A stretch of DNA of 64,000 nt, taken from Rhizoclosmatium globosum (lineage: Eukaryota; Chytridiomycota; Chytridiomycetes; Chytridiales; Chytriomycetaceae). Under the pieces are notes generated by a model. That model worked only from the letters and a program-made list of their open reading frames with translations. It was not told where the DNA came from and searched no databases. Each line of letters begins with the position of its first letter. Positions within the stretch are counted from its first letter, which is position 1. Where the stretch lies: contig MCGO01000006.1 of the NCBI GenBank assembly GCA_002104985.1, forward strand, positions 62,001-126,000. The letters are read 5' to 3'. A program made the translations under genes and the position numbers. Shown here piece after piece: positions 1 through 11,666 of the stretch.

Positions 1-2
1 CA

Positions 3-236
3 GAGGACTCAACGCTCGTTGAGAATCACCGCACTTCTCCAGAAGTGAAGGCTTACTGCCTATATATGTATTACTTCATGGGGGTCAAGAGGGTTCATTT
101 GGCATGCACATTCAAGAAGGCAAAATCAACTATTCGAGACTGGATTGCCAAATACAAAGAAACAGGAATGCTTGGAAGGAGTACTGTGAGAATGTATACG
201 AAAGTAGCGGCGGCGGGAACTGGAAGAGGAGATTGA
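3..236 (+). pseudogene. Transposase-like helix-turn-helix fragment
   Basis: An open frame runs in from the left edge and stops at 236. Its middle (VHLACTFKKAKSTIRDWIAKY, positions about 99-160) looks like a homeodomain-type helix-turn-helix, as found at the N-terminus of Tc1/pogo-type transposases and in some retroelement proteins. Nothing catalytic follows, so it is a fragment, possibly part of the broken retroelement just downstream. The family assignment is inference from a short motif. Confidence 0.35.
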
Positions 237-349
237 AACCTTCCTCATCAGTCACCATTGCTTGCAAATTCATTGTAACTTAATATAATAATTAGTTGCA
301 GCCGTTTCACTTTGTTTTATTATTGTTGAATACTATCTTGGATCATAAC

Positions 350-3300
350 ATCTGTGCCCACATATGCATCCTTCTGCGAATCTGATTGGTTCACACATCT
401 GAAAATCTCCACTTTTTGTGCGCATTTTTCTAGCATGGAGTTTGATTTGGCAACTACGCCCGAAATGGAGGCCATCGTCATCAATGTTGAGAGCAATCTA
501 AACAAGACACATGAACGCAGACAAAGCAATGCTAGTGAGCATGAAAGCCATGACACTGTTGTGTCGCCAAGATTGGTCCTGGGAGACCACGTACAAACCT
601 GTGTCATATGCAGCGGCAACAACCAGTGGAGCCTCTGTGACTCCGGAGCTCAACTCACAATCATTGACCAAATCTGGGCAGCAGCTAATGGGATCAAGAA
701 AGCAACAAGGATGGCAATGACTGTGAAAGGATATATCCGAACTCCTGGAATTTCGCAACCCAGCAGGTAAGCCTCCAAACCAACATTGATGACAGCCGAA
801 ACAATACTGTAGGTCAGGCATGCCATTGTCACGACCAATATCCTTTGAATCGATGCCAGACAAGTCGATATTATTTCTGACAAACCCAACACTCACAGCC
901 GAGGAAACCCAGGCCCGAGAGCTGTAGCTCAATGAAAACGCGAAACTAGAACTATGGGTTAAGATGAACATCCCTGGATCTGAAGTAACAATCGACCTCG
1001 TTGACCACGCCAAGCCAATGTCTATCGGCCAGTTCAAAGTGCTGTTTCACAGACAACCAGATGTGGACGCAAAAGTGCAGGTGTGATTTGCAGAGCGGAG
1101 CCTTTCTGAATGCAAAGGACCATTGGACTTCAATGTGAGATATACTGCATATCTTCCACAATTCCTTTCCGGGTTATATTTCTTCTATCTAGTTTCCAGT
1201 CCACTCAGTGTCTCACAGTCCACTTGGTGCCTCCCACTATTTTTACACCAAGTGAAAGTCCATTTAATCATTCCATTTAATCGTTCCTTAAATCTCTCCC
1301 TTTCCCTTGAGTGTATAAGAAGCAAGGGACTCCCCTTTTGCTACTGGTATCTACCAGGTTTTGTTGCGATCCATTTGCAGGGTTCTCGTCGCCTTGCCGC
1401 ATCCGTTGATTACCTTATTGCAACAACACTCAGGGCACGAACCAAATTACAAGCATCACTATTACGAGCTTCGTCTCGAGGTTCTCATTTTCAACTCCCC
1501 AATTATTGCCTCTTGAAAATAGCAATACAAAAGAACTGACGCAGAAGGATAGCACCACAAATAGTCAACGGAGAACACACCAAAACTAGGGTGTGCCTGG
1601 ATATCCGAGCAGTGAATGCCGCAACTGTCGACTACAAGAGAATGTTCCCAAACTGCCGCGACGCCCTCGACACCATCACCAACTCAGAAGTCTTCTCTAC
1701 TCTAGACCTGGAGGGAGCCTATCAGCAGTTCTCTATCAAGCCAGAGCACCGCCACCTCACGTCTCTCACCTGGAAAGGGAAACGATATGAATTCAACTCA
1801 CCGCCATTTGGACTCAAGAACATGCCAAACTTCTTCCGGGAACAGATGGAGAAACTCTTCAGTGGATTTGAAAACGTGGTCATCTATCTGGACGACCTAT
1901 TCCTGTTCTCTGGGTCCTATGCCAAGCACACAGCACACCTCATCAAGGTCATCAAGCAGCTGTGTTGACGCAAGCAGCTGTGTTGACGTGTAGCGCGTTT
2001 CAACCCTTGAAAAGTGTTCGACTCCACGTGCATTATTAATGCTGGAGGCTGTTTCATCAGTGAGTCGAGTTGCTAGAATGGAATCAAGTAGAAAAACAGT
2101 TCTTTTATATCACTACCTTAAGTTACACAATCAAGAACCTACCAAGGAACCGCACATTTCTAGGCCAGCAATCCTTCCAGCGTAACAGGGGCACACACTG
2201 GAATGGTGGAGGGGTGTCTGGACGGGGAATGTGGAACGTTAACGCGAAGGAACTTTGGAAGATGTGATTGGTTGGGTGATTTAGGGGCTTGTTTCCATTA
2301 TTTTAGTATTGCCCCACTACTCAACACTCGTGGCACCACTTGAAGAAGTGCAAAACGTCAAGAATCTGCAAGCAGTGTGGAATGACGAACATGAAGCATC
2401 GCTAAAAGCATTGTGCCGTGCAGCTGCCGAAGCCCCAATACTGTCAACACCAGACTACACCAGACCATTCTTTGTTGCAACAGACGCTTCAAATTTTGGG
2501 ATTGGAGGAATTCAATACCAAAAAACCGACGATAAAGCCGTGAAGTACATCCAGATGACAGCTAGACCTTTGTGGGTGGTTGGAAGAAGTATTCCGCGAA
2601 TCATAGGTACCTACTAGCTATTGTCCACTGCCTGAACAAGCTCCATCCGCACCTCTACTGATCCAGGTTCCATTTAGAGACAGACCACAACTCGTTGACG
2701 TACAAGTTCAAGCAAAAAGAGCTCTCAGTTGTCATGCAAGGATGGGTGGATACACTACTGTCATATGACTTCACCATTTCCCATCACGACAACGGGTCTG
2801 AGTTTACGAACAAGGTAGTACAATCCATCTTGGAAAAGGGCCGATAGAGAACCACAACACTGTACAATCCCATGGCCAACGGGTTGGTCAAGTGACACGT
2901 CCAGTCAGTCAAGACAGTGCTCCTCAAGCTGTTGGAAAGCGACTTCACACACTGGCAAATGGACGTCCCATGGGTGCAATTTACACTGAATACACAAGTA
3001 TCACAAACCCACAAGTCAACATCATTTAGCCTGATGTTTGCTAGAATGGGTGGAGCACCAACAGACTACGCAGCGACGGCAGGGCCGGCAGTGTCTGTGG
3101 AGGGTTGGAGGCACAAGCAGCAACAATGGCAGAACTTGTTTTCCTGAGCATTGCAGAGTCCATGACTGACTACCACCGCTTAATGCGAGCAAAGTTTGAT
3201 GCAACGCATAGTGTCAAAGACAACTGGTTCCAAGTGAGAGCATATGTTATGGCACTACCTGACACAAGAAACTCGAAGCTGGAACCCCGATATGAAGGAC

Positions 3301-3730
3301 CATATCGTGTAGTACATGCCACCAAGGGCGGATCCTACCAGCTGCTGGATGCAGGCAGATTGCTGCTGTCAAGACGCCACTCACCATAACAGCTCAAGCT
3401 CACTCAGCCAAAGTCGAATTCAACCCCACAGCGGAAGTTAAGAAAATTATGGACCACCGAGACGAGATAGACAGATCCAAGTCTTACTTAGTACAATGGA
3501 AGGACAAGAAAGCTCCACAATCATGCACAATCATGGGTACCTTATACAGACTTCCAAGACGTCAAGTTCGTGAGAGCCTACCACAATCACATCAACACCA
3601 ACGTAAAACCTACCAAATGCACAAAGCGTGGTGCCACTGTCAGCGGTGCCCAGTGTGGTTGCGATGCACGATTTCCAAAAGAGAAAATCTTAACCCTGAA
3701 TCCTTCCGAGAGGTATGGGATGAGTAAGGG
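350..3730 (+). mobile_element. Degenerate Ty3/gypsy LTR retrotransposon, pol remnants
   Basis: Pieces of a gypsy-type polyprotein lie in canonical order but in different frames with internal stops. A retropepsin-like LCDSGAQLTIID motif lies near 630-665. An RT segment at 1591-1968 has a YLDD box near 1887. The RNase H start at 2309-2617 carries the ATDASNFGIGG motif. Integrase core pieces lie at 2790-3100 with a DNGSEF motif, and an integrase C-terminus at 3105-3389. A chromodomain-like YLVQWKDKKAP segment lies at 3449-3540. The N-terminal RT part is absent, and about 330-400 bases of unrelated DNA separate protease from RT and RT from RNase H. It cannot encode a functional polyprotein. The chromodomain-like tail suggests a chromovirus, which is inference. 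Confidence 0.8.
1953..1988. repeat. Perfect 18-bp tandem duplication in gypsy RT
   Basis: CAAGCAGCTGTGTTGACG occurs twice head-to-tail (1953-1970 and 1971-1988), exactly where the RT reading frame ends. It looks like a slippage or repair scar at the edge of the non-homologous block between the RT and RNase H remnants. Confidence 0.9.
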
Positions 3731-4648
3731 TTAGCAACCCGAATGGACCGCAACCAACGTGTCACCAATCTCTTCCAAACATATAACCCTAGTCCATCCA
3801 ATCTCCAATTGGTACGTATCCAGTGCCGTTTGGTTGTGTAAACGCGTGTGTCTAACGGTATATACTTTATTCTATCTCTACAAGATCGCATTGTTAAGTT
3901 AAGCCCAAGCAGTCACTGCGTGACCGCTGACAGCCACAGGCTCCAGCAATGTGTTAGAGGGGGGGAGGAGGAGTGATGTTGTATTGACCAGGGAATTCAG
4001 GACAATCTTTATAGTTAAGACAGACCTTAGTGCCGTTGTTTATTCTATTATTTTATTGCTCACTTTATGCCATGCTTGGTTGGCATTAACCTTTTTATCA
4101 AATAGATGGCCGTTCCAAGGAGCCCATACACTGCTAGAATGTTATTCGGCTGATATCCGTCCGATGATCAAAGCAACCAGATTTCGGCAACGCAACTGGC
4201 CGGAAAGCCGATCCTTTCGGCTTTCCTGTCGATTTATCTGCAAAGATATCCGACCGTATAAATCCTGCCGGATTTCGCAGAGATAAATTGCTTCAATTGC
4301 CGCCCGTTCACATCTGGAAGGAAAGCAATAGAGTGAATCGGCCGGATTTCTTCCTCCAATCCTAACAATCGCCGGCCGCCGACATCCGGAAGGAATAGAG
4401 TTTCGGCCGGATTTCATCCGCCAATCCTGCCAATATACGGTTTTCTATTTGTCAGCAAGTTCATAACGAAAAATAAAGAAGTATATTTATTTCAAAGAAA
4501 GAAAGTCAAGAAAGTAATGCAGATTTGCATCTGAGAGTGAATAGCCCTTCCCCACCTCAAGTTATTTAAGATGCATTGTGATTAAGATTGTGATAATTCT
4601 TCTTTCTTCTATCCTTGCTCTTTTTCTTACTCCAAAAGCCAGTACATT
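3731..4648. other. Gene-free stretch: possible LTR start and TCCG-rich repeats
   Basis: No gene is seen. A purine run (about 3958-3972) followed by TGATGTTG resembles a polypurine tract next to the start of a 3' LTR of the upstream gypsy remnant; no 5' LTR is available in the window for comparison. Positions about 4145-4440 are rich in TCCG/CCGGA words. They include a diverged tandem pair, starting near 4313 and 4385, that shares GGAAGGAA, AATAGAGT, CGGCCGGATTTC and CCAATCCT. The remainder is AT-rich and unassigned. Confidence 0.5.
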
Positions 4649-4666
4649 GTTTCCGCAATTTTCGCA
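4649..4666. repeat. LINE target-site duplication, left copy
   Basis: GTTTCCGCAATTTTCGCA (18 bp) is repeated exactly at 14020-14037, immediately after the poly(A) tail of the retrotransposon. This is the target-site duplication expected from target-primed reverse transcription. Confidence 0.95.
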
Positions 4667-4708
4667 AAAACTTTCTCGGAGACAGAAACCGCAACAAACA
4701 ACGACACC

Positions 4709-7363
4709 ATGCACGAAAAGACGCAGTCTCACCCCCGCGCGTCTGCCGTGTCGGTCGCTGGGATCATAGAGCGGAGACGTGCGGAGGCTGGGGAAGTTTT
4801 GGGGATAGGGAGCGAAGGAGGAGGAGTCGCACAGGAGTTGCAACAACGCCAACGGAGCGAAACAACCGCGAAACAGCGGGAAAGTCGAACAGTCGACTGC
4901 GGAACAGCGAAGCCCGAAACAGGAGCCCTGACGAGGCACGAAACGAGGAGACGCGCGTCACCAACCCCCAAACAAACCAACCCCAGCAACCCAACACAAA
5001 TACTAACGGCCCACCACCTCAACAACAACCTAGGAGCCATAAGCACAACAAAACAAAACGAAACGGTCGAAACAGACCCACCAGCACTACCAGACACGGG
5101 AAACGGAACAACACCACGCCCCCTCCACAACGCGAAACGACAACAGGCACAACAGCTACACAAAGCGCACTGGAAGGAAATCGAGGAACCGTCGAGGGAG
5201 GCGCAACAGCCATTCGTAACCTACCAACAAGAAACGAACTCACAGCTGGCATCAACCAACGTGGAAGCACCAACACCACACAGCAGAAGGCGAAACACCC
5301 AACACCAGGGAAACTGTCAACACAGCCGAGGCAACATCCGAAGTTTATTAACACCCACAACCCAACATTACAATAAACAATATTCAACTTCCATATCAAA
5401 CACCGTAGAAACAAAAACGAATAAACAAAAAGATGAATGCACGAAGAAGGACGAGAGGGAAAGAAAGAATGAAACGAAAGGTGACAGCCAAAAAACAAAT
5501 AAAGAACAAAGTAGAACAATAACAAACCAAAAGCGCAAAACCAAAATGCGCAGTCTGTGGGAACTGCGCAAAGGGCGGGAAATACGCAGCAAGGGGTGGA
5601 AAGGGAAAGGGACACAAAAGCAAGCACCAAAATGCCCTCTCCCACCACTCAACCAGACAACCACGATGACCAACCAATACACCATCGACATCTACCACGC
5701 AGACCTAAGCGACTACACTTTTGGTGACACAAACAGCCTGTCTAAGTCGTCTGCCAGAATCCAAGCTGCATTAGTCGACGTTGGTGCCCATGCGACTGTC
5801 ACCCCCCATCGCGAATACACAACACTACTGTGCAACAAGGACAACGCCAAGAGGGTAAGACAGGCAAACTCCAATCAAATAACACAAACTGGGAAACTAA
5901 TCAACCAACAGATCATCTACTCACTCCCCTTTGCACAACGAACCCGCCCAACCAACCCGTTCACCATCGTCGCACTCGGCCTCACCCACCTTGACCTCAG
6001 CAACTACCACCGAACCACCATTGAAGACGAAATCAGCGACTTCATCTACAACGTGCACAAGGAGGAAGTCGAGGACGTACACATCTACTCCAAAGCTAAG
6101 ACCCCCACCGGCTACATCATCTGCAACAGCGAGGCCCAATTCAGACGCCTCCTTGACGAACCCATGTACTGCTACATCCCCAACCTCCCAAACATCAACA
6201 TACAGCGACGTAACCCAGCCACAGACCTCTCCACCTCCAAAGAAGACCTCAAGACGCGGGGAACGTGGTTCAGACCAGAAAAGCACCCACTCCGTGCCGA
6301 AGACTTCATGCCAACCACCAAGTGCGGCGTCGACAGCATCTTCATCAGCAACGATCACGTTCTCCTACTTCATCGCTCTGCTCTACAGGCCAAGGCCATG
6401 AATGGTGTCACCAGCCAAACCACAAACAAGGGTCCTCAACAACATCGAGCAGTGGGATTTGTTATCAACGGAGTGTTCGAGGAACACAAGGATTGTAGTG
6501 AATGCGGGCAACATCACGAAACGGAGGAGTGTGAACTGTTTCAGGAACGAGTAGAAGGACTCTGCCACCGGGCTCAAGGGATACACTTCAACAACCTCAG
6601 CAAAAAGGAAGTAGAGTTGGCCTTCTTCAAAATTGCAGCTGACGAAGGAAAGACTCTGGGGACATGGATCAAAAACAGGAACGAGTATGATGTCCTGAAT
6701 ATGAGGGGACTGAAGGGACGGGTGCCAGAACTGAGGGAGTATCAGAGACTCTGGGACATTGGCTCACTCCCAAGGTTCCAACCAACTAACAACTACCACA
6801 ACCCCCCAACAACCAACACAGCCCCAGGCGCCATGACCATCGCCAAATACCAACCCCGCCACCGGGCTTCCAGTAACAACACCCAACCACAGGCAGCCAA
6901 GACCCCAACCAATGCAAACAACAACATGGAGGCCATGCTACAGACTATCCTTGCCAGATTGCAACCACTGGAGACCCTGTCAACCCAGGCCACCGCACTG
7001 GGAAACCTAACCAACACCCTCAGCTCCAAGATCACCCACATGGAGTCCAGAATTCAGCACCTTGACTACCGCGTGGAAACAATGGCGTCCAACAACAAGC
7101 GCAACTGTAACAACGGATACCAGAGCCAAGACAACATGGAAAGCCGCCCTCACAAGAAGGCCGCCAGCCGCTCCGATCAACCCAACCGTGCCAGTCATGA
7201 ACCCATTGTCGTCTCATCCCCCGATAACTGTAACAACCAAGACGATGAAATCCTTGACGACGCTGACGACGAACTGCTCAACACTCCAACCAAGTCGTCC
7301 ATGGACGAGAACACTGAGGGCCCCAGTAACCAAACCAAGACCCCCCCTGCGAAGCATGTGTGA
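4709..7363 (+). CDS. LINE ORF1, gag-like RNA-binding protein with CCHC knuckle
   Basis: This 884-residue protein starts at an ATG in good context (caccATG). The first 300 residues are low-complexity, rich in T, N, Q, K and R. The middle (about 310-560) looks globular. A zinc-knuckle-type cluster, CSECGQHHETEEC, lies near residue 595, followed by another polar tail. In LINEs such ORF1 proteins bind element RNA and form the RNP, and that role is inferred here from position and the knuckle. The stop (7361-7363) lies inside the start region of ORF2: the ORF2 ATG at 7356 overlaps it by 8 bases (ATGTGTGA). The sense strand is strongly A/C-rich and T-poor, unlike host genes. Confidence 0.85.
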   Translation: MHEKTQSHPRASAVSVAGIIERRRAEAGEVLGIGSEGGGVAQELQQRQRSETTAKQRESRTVDCGTAKPETGALTRHETRRRASPTPKQTNPSNPTQILTAHHLNNNLGAISTTKQNETVETDPPALPDTGNGTTPRPLHNAKRQQAQQLHKAHWKEIEEPSREAQQPFVTYQQETNSQLASTNVEAPTPHSRRRNTQHQGNCQHSRGNIRSLLTPTTQHYNKQYSTSISNTVETKTNKQKDECTKKDERERKNETKGDSQKTNKEQSRTITNQKRKTKMRSLWELRKGREIRSKGWKGKGTQKQAPKCPLPPLNQTTTMTNQYTIDIYHADLSDYTFGDTNSLSKSSARIQAALVDVGAHATVTPHREYTTLLCNKDNAKRVRQANSNQITQTGKLINQQIIYSLPFAQRTRPTNPFTIVALGLTHLDLSNYHRTTIEDEISDFIYNVHKEEVEDVHIYSKAKTPTGYIICNSEAQFRRLLDEPMYCYIPNLPNINIQRRNPATDLSTSKEDLKTRGTWFRPEKHPLRAEDFMPTTKCGVDSIFISNDHVLLLHRSALQAKAMNGVTSQTTNKGPQQHRAVGFVINGVFEEHKDCSECGQHHETEECELFQERVEGLCHRAQGIHFNNLSKKEVELAFFKIAADEGKTLGTWIKNRNEYDVLNMRGLKGRVPELREYQRLWDIGSLPRFQPTNNYHNPPTTNTAPGAMTIAKYQPRHRASSNNTQPQAAKTPTNANNNMEAMLQTILARLQPLETLSTQATALGNLTNTLSSKITHMESRIQHLDYRVETMASNNKRNCNNGYQSQDNMESRPHKKAASRSDQPNRASHEPIVVSSPDNCNNQDDEILDDADDELLNTPTKSSMDENTEGPSNQTKTPPAKHV

Positions 7364-10300
7364 TACACCAAAAACTGGAAGAAGGGAGAGTGGGAGTGAA
7401 ATGAAAACAACGTATTCAAATAAAAACCAAATATTTATTGACAACCTATTTCAAACTGTAACAAGAGAGGAAATGCTAGAAAAGAACAAAGAAAACTTTG
7501 CAAAAGAGGAGGAAAAAAGTAAGGAGGAATCAACCAAAAAGAGAAAGAGGACCCTCAGCAACAACAAAGAAGAGGAATATAAAAGGAAAAAAGACAAGGA
7601 AGACAAGGAAAGGGACACAGATGACGAAGTAGATGAAGAAGTACCTCTTAAGAAACCAACAAGGAATCAAAAAGGGAAATACACACGACAGGAAGAACAA
7701 CAAGCCACAACGGAAGAGGCGGTTGAAGAAAAAAGAAGGCTAGAAGTCAGAGAAGCGACAAGAAACCTGAACACCACAAAATTCAACAAGGACAGTGACA
7801 TTGATAACAGTACTAACAACCAAGTTGGCAGCAGAAAAAGGAACCAGACTGAAGACGACAATGAAAGCAAACAGGATACACAGAAAACACAGAAGACAGA
7901 TGCAACAGGAAGCTTCTTTGAACAAAGGAAACTAAGAACTGCCGCAAACCGAGTGGAACTATGTGTTGGCACATACAACACGGCCTCGCTCAAAATAGAA
8001 ACAATCCAAAACACACTCACAACATACGGGATACACATACTAGGAATCCAAGAAACCAAGGTTGAAGAGACTGAAGCGGTAAAACTCTGGAAAGGACGAA
8101 TAAAGAATGACGAAAATGGCACATGTAACGACACAGAATACAACTATGACTACGCCAAATTCACAAGTGCAAATGGACGATCAGCAGGGGTGGGAATGAT
8201 AATAAGGTCAGACTTTGCAAAACATGCAAGAGCAGTAGAACGACAGGGGACAAGGCTAATCTCTGTAATACTCCAAGTAAAAGGCGGAGTAAGAATAACA
8301 AACATATACTGGCCAAACACCACAAACCACCCAGAACACCAAAACCTCACAAACAAAGTCAAAGAATACATACAAGAAGATCAAGCAAAAGGGCGAGAAA
8401 GTATTTTTCTGGGAGATTGGAACACAACAGCAGACAGACTACTTGACTGTTTCCCTGTACAACTACAAGAACCGCAACAAGGAATCCTGGCAACAATGAA
8501 AGACAGCAATATGGCAGACATCTACCGCCGATACAACCCAGAAACTATCAAATACTCAAGAGAAAGTGCAGACAGAAGCTCCAAGTCAAGAATTGACGCA
8601 ATATACACATCAGCAACTTTGGCAGAAAGGACAGCGCACTGCGAAATCCTCACAGAGATGTTTGCATTAAGAGAATCAGATCATGTACCAGTGGCTGCAT
8701 CCTTTGACCTTACTGGCTGGTTTCAAAAAGCACCCAAACCTTACACCATAATGAGGAGAGTGGTGGACTTCAGGGCAGCAACAACCGAAGAAAAGGAAAA
8801 CGCGACCCAACAATGTGAAGAGGCAACCAAAGAAATGCTAAAAAACTTGGTTAAAGAAACCAAACATCTCCAAATGATTGCGGGCTGTCCAGACAGAATG
8901 GTGGCACACACCACAAACGCAAACAACATCAAATGCACACCACCTAGCAGTAAAGACAAGCTATGTGACCTAAGGGAAAGAAACTACGTTCGAGAAGTCA
9001 CAAGTAAATACGCCACAGAACTTGAACACAAAATAACCGATATCCTTATGACAACACTACCAACCAAAATAATGGGAACAAACAAACGAACAGAAGAGGA
9101 AAGATTAGCTGCAGAGTGGGCTAGATTTGACAAAACAATCGGACGTGCAATAGTAGAGGCTAGCCGCGCAACTAATGGAGAAGTGACAAACGAGACAGTT
9201 CTGACAATTGAAACACTTCGCATAAAACTAGAACACAAATGGACAACTGAAACACCAGAACACTCCAACAACATACATGAAAAACCAGAAGTGGCAAAAA
9301 AACAACTCATAAGCTGGCTACGAAGGGAAAGACACGAAGTCACAAAACTGTGGAGAGAAGCAAAGGGGGCCCAAACTTGGAATGATATCCAAGCAAGCAT
9401 AGACAAAAGAAACGAACAGTTCACAACACAACGGAAAAAGATGTTCAACAAAATATTGGAAAGAGAGACACCACACGTTATAATTGACTGTAATAAGAAT
9501 GAGTTTGGAACGGTATTTGAAGCTGAGGAAGTGAAGGCTGGCACTGACAAGGTGATGAGTGAAGTGTTCAAAGAACGCCAGACCAAAGAAATACCAGAAG
9601 ACTCAGTATTTACAGAAGAATATAAACCAAAAGATACAATTGCAGACAACACATACGACGAACTTGAAAAGGACTGGACTATAGAAGATGTTGCAGAAGG
9701 AATCAAAGAAATGGCAAGAAACAAAGCACCTGGCCCCAGCGGCCTTCAAGCAGAAGCACTGCAACTTGGACAGGAATACCTATGGGAATTCATCAGAACA
9801 CTAATGCAACTATGTAAAGACTACATGATAACCCCAGAAGAATGGACCAAAGGATACATTAAACCAATCCCAAAATCAGCAGACTGGGGAGGAGACCTCC
9901 TACAAACAAGACCCATCTCCCTACTGGAGATCCCATACAAACTGATGGAAGCGCTCTGGTATGCAAGACTGAAAAAAATCACGCTCCAGAACACCCATAT
10001 CTTATCAGGGAGAAACTTCAGTGCACTACCTGGAGAATCAACAGAAACTTCTCTAGTGATGATAAACGCCATCATTGAATACTGCAAAGAAAACAAGATG
10101 CAAGGATTCATGATCTTCAATGACATTAAAAAAGCGTTTGACAGCGTGGGTCCAACAGCTGTCATGCGAAGTCACAAACGAATCAAACTACCATATAAAT
10201 ACTCTGCATGGAAGTGGGACACACAGAAACTCATGACTGCTAAAATCCTCACAGCATTTGGACCAACAGTTGGCATCAAAATAGGGACAATGATACAACA

Positions 10301-11666
10301 GGGTTCAATCCTGGCACCTCTAGAGTGGAGAATATTTTGGGACTCGCTGTTATGTGCCCTGGACAAACATACAGAAGGAATAACAATAAAAGGGACACAC
10401 AAAAAAGGAATCAAGAAGGATGGGAACATGGAGGAATATGAACTCAAGGAAAGACTTACCTGTGAAGCCTACGTTGACGACACAGCGGCTTTTGCAAATA
10501 GCTGGGAGGAATGTGAAAAACAAGCAAAAATTATCTACGAGTTCCAAGAAATTAACTCAATACAGTCCAACACTAGCAAAATGGCAGTCATTGCAGTGAA
10601 TCCAGACCATCCACGTACACAACTAATCTGGGGGGATGGAGCTAAGGTCAACATTAACATAAAAGGAAAAGGAGAGAGAGTATTAGGCAACTGGTTCTCC
10701 TCAGACAACCTTGGCAAGGATGCTAAAGAAATAATCAACACAACAGTAGAAACCATATGCCAAACTCTAAACAGAAAAGAAATCACAGCAGTCACAGCAA
10801 TATCAATTGTAAACACTGTCTTATTACCAAAGATCAAATACATATGGAAAACACTTGCCCTTACAGAGACAGAAATTGACAAGTGGTATGCAAAAGCAGT
10901 CCAAGTAGTCAAACACAAAGCAGGCTTCGCAGCAAGCACCCCGACATCACTACTTGAAAACCCATGCATATATGGACTTGAAAACTGGAACCGACACTAC
11001 ACATCTGATAAAACCAACACCCTGCTGATTGCACTGAATGAAGATTCGCTACTTGGCAGAATCATGAGAATACGCGCCCTTAACCTTCAGGATGCACTGG
11101 GCCTTCCGCACTTCCCACTACTAGAACCGTACCCAGCCAAAACGGTAAAAGGAACAAACAGCATTGCCAACCTCATGAATAGAATGTACAAGCAAAGATT
11201 GAGAATAGTACCCCAGGAATTCCTGTGCAAAGAAAACCAAACCACAGAAGTCTTTGGCAGAATAGACGGCAACGGAAGCAACACAACAATGTGGAAAACA
11301 CTAGGATGGGCACTATTTGAAAAGTACTCTGTCCACCTCAGGAAGTACAACATCTACTACATAGACCAAATAACGGCAAGATGTGGAAAGAAACTCTTGA
11401 CAAGAACAGACATGGAAAGGAGACACAAATGGCCCAGAAACGGGAAACAATCAGAATGGTACCATAAACTTATTAGCGACATAAACAAACCTGAATTGGA
11501 CGGAACAAGCAAGTTCAACAAAGTGGAAACACTGCAACCAAACCCTTTTGCAACAGAAAGAAACCAACAAATATTAATACCCGAGGAGCCAGAGGAAAGA
11601 GTACCCGAATTAGAACGCCGAGCAGCAGAGGAACGACTACATGAGCATACAATGGAGCCAGATTGA
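7356..11666 (+). CDS. LINE ORF2, AP endonuclease and reverse transcriptase
   Basis: About 1436 residues if started at the ATG overlapping the ORF1 stop; the frame is open further upstream to 7062, so the start is inferred. A lysine/glutamate-rich N-terminus is followed by an exonuclease-endonuclease-phosphatase domain (about residues 203-450) with LGIQETKV, FLGDWNT, SRIDAIYT and SDHVPV, the usual catalytic signatures. The RT domain (about 790-1100) shows FNDIKKAFD (motif A), QQGSILAP (motif B) and YVDD (motif C, near residue 1038). The endonuclease nicks target DNA and the RT copies element RNA at the nick. RNase H is not in this ORF, which ends TGA within TGATG, where ORF3 begins. Confidence 0.93.
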   Translation: MCDTPKTGRRESGSEMKTTYSNKNQIFIDNLFQTVTREEMLEKNKENFAKEEEKSKEESTKKRKRTLSNNKEEEYKRKKDKEDKERDTDDEVDEEVPLKKPTRNQKGKYTRQEEQQATTEEAVEEKRRLEVREATRNLNTTKFNKDSDIDNSTNNQVGSRKRNQTEDDNESKQDTQKTQKTDATGSFFEQRKLRTAANRVELCVGTYNTASLKIETIQNTLTTYGIHILGIQETKVEETEAVKLWKGRIKNDENGTCNDTEYNYDYAKFTSANGRSAGVGMIIRSDFAKHARAVERQGTRLISVILQVKGGVRITNIYWPNTTNHPEHQNLTNKVKEYIQEDQAKGRESIFLGDWNTTADRLLDCFPVQLQEPQQGILATMKDSNMADIYRRYNPETIKYSRESADRSSKSRIDAIYTSATLAERTAHCEILTEMFALRESDHVPVAASFDLTGWFQKAPKPYTIMRRVVDFRAATTEEKENATQQCEEATKEMLKNLVKETKHLQMIAGCPDRMVAHTTNANNIKCTPPSSKDKLCDLRERNYVREVTSKYATELEHKITDILMTTLPTKIMGTNKRTEEERLAAEWARFDKTIGRAIVEASRATNGEVTNETVLTIETLRIKLEHKWTTETPEHSNNIHEKPEVAKKQLISWLRRERHEVTKLWREAKGAQTWNDIQASIDKRNEQFTTQRKKMFNKILERETPHVIIDCNKNEFGTVFEAEEVKAGTDKVMSEVFKERQTKEIPEDSVFTEEYKPKDTIADNTYDELEKDWTIEDVAEGIKEMARNKAPGPSGLQAEALQLGQEYLWEFIRTLMQLCKDYMITPEEWTKGYIKPIPKSADWGGDLLQTRPISLLEIPYKLMEALWYARLKKITLQNTHILSGRNFSALPGESTETSLVMINAIIEYCKENKMQGFMIFNDIKKAFDSVGPTAVMRSHKRIKLPYKYSAWKWDTQKLMTAKILTAFGPTVGIKIGTMIQQGSILAPLEWRIFWDSLLCALDKHTEGITIKGTHKKGIKKDGNMEEYELKERLTCEAYVDDTAAFANSWEECEKQAKIIYEFQEINSIQSNTSKMAVIAVNPDHPRTQLIWGDGAKVNINIKGKGERVLGNWFSSDNLGKDAKEIINTTVETICQTLNRKEITAVTAISIVNTVLLPKIKYIWKTLALTETEIDKWYAKAVQVVKHKAGFAASTPTSLLENPCIYGLENWNRHYTSDKTNTLLIALNEDSLLGRIMRIRALNLQDALGLPHFPLLEPYPAKTVKGTNSIANLMNRMYKQRLRIVPQEFLCKENQTTEVFGRIDGNGSNTTMWKTLGWALFEKYSVHLRKYNIYYIDQITARCGKKLLTRTDMERRHKWPRNGKQSEWYHKLISDINKPELDGTSKFNKVETLQPNPFATERNQQILIPEEPEERVPELERRAAEERLHEHTMEPD

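Noticed and set aside
1123..1539. 138-codon frame between gypsy protease and RT
   Set aside because: Composition (L/S/F-rich) and lack of similarity to pol suggest non-coding filler sequence.
5019..5648. Long minus-strand frames opposite the LINE ORFs
   Set aside because: Shadows of the T-poor sense strand, which rarely yields stops in antisense; compositionally simple (V/F/L/C-rich) and without domains.
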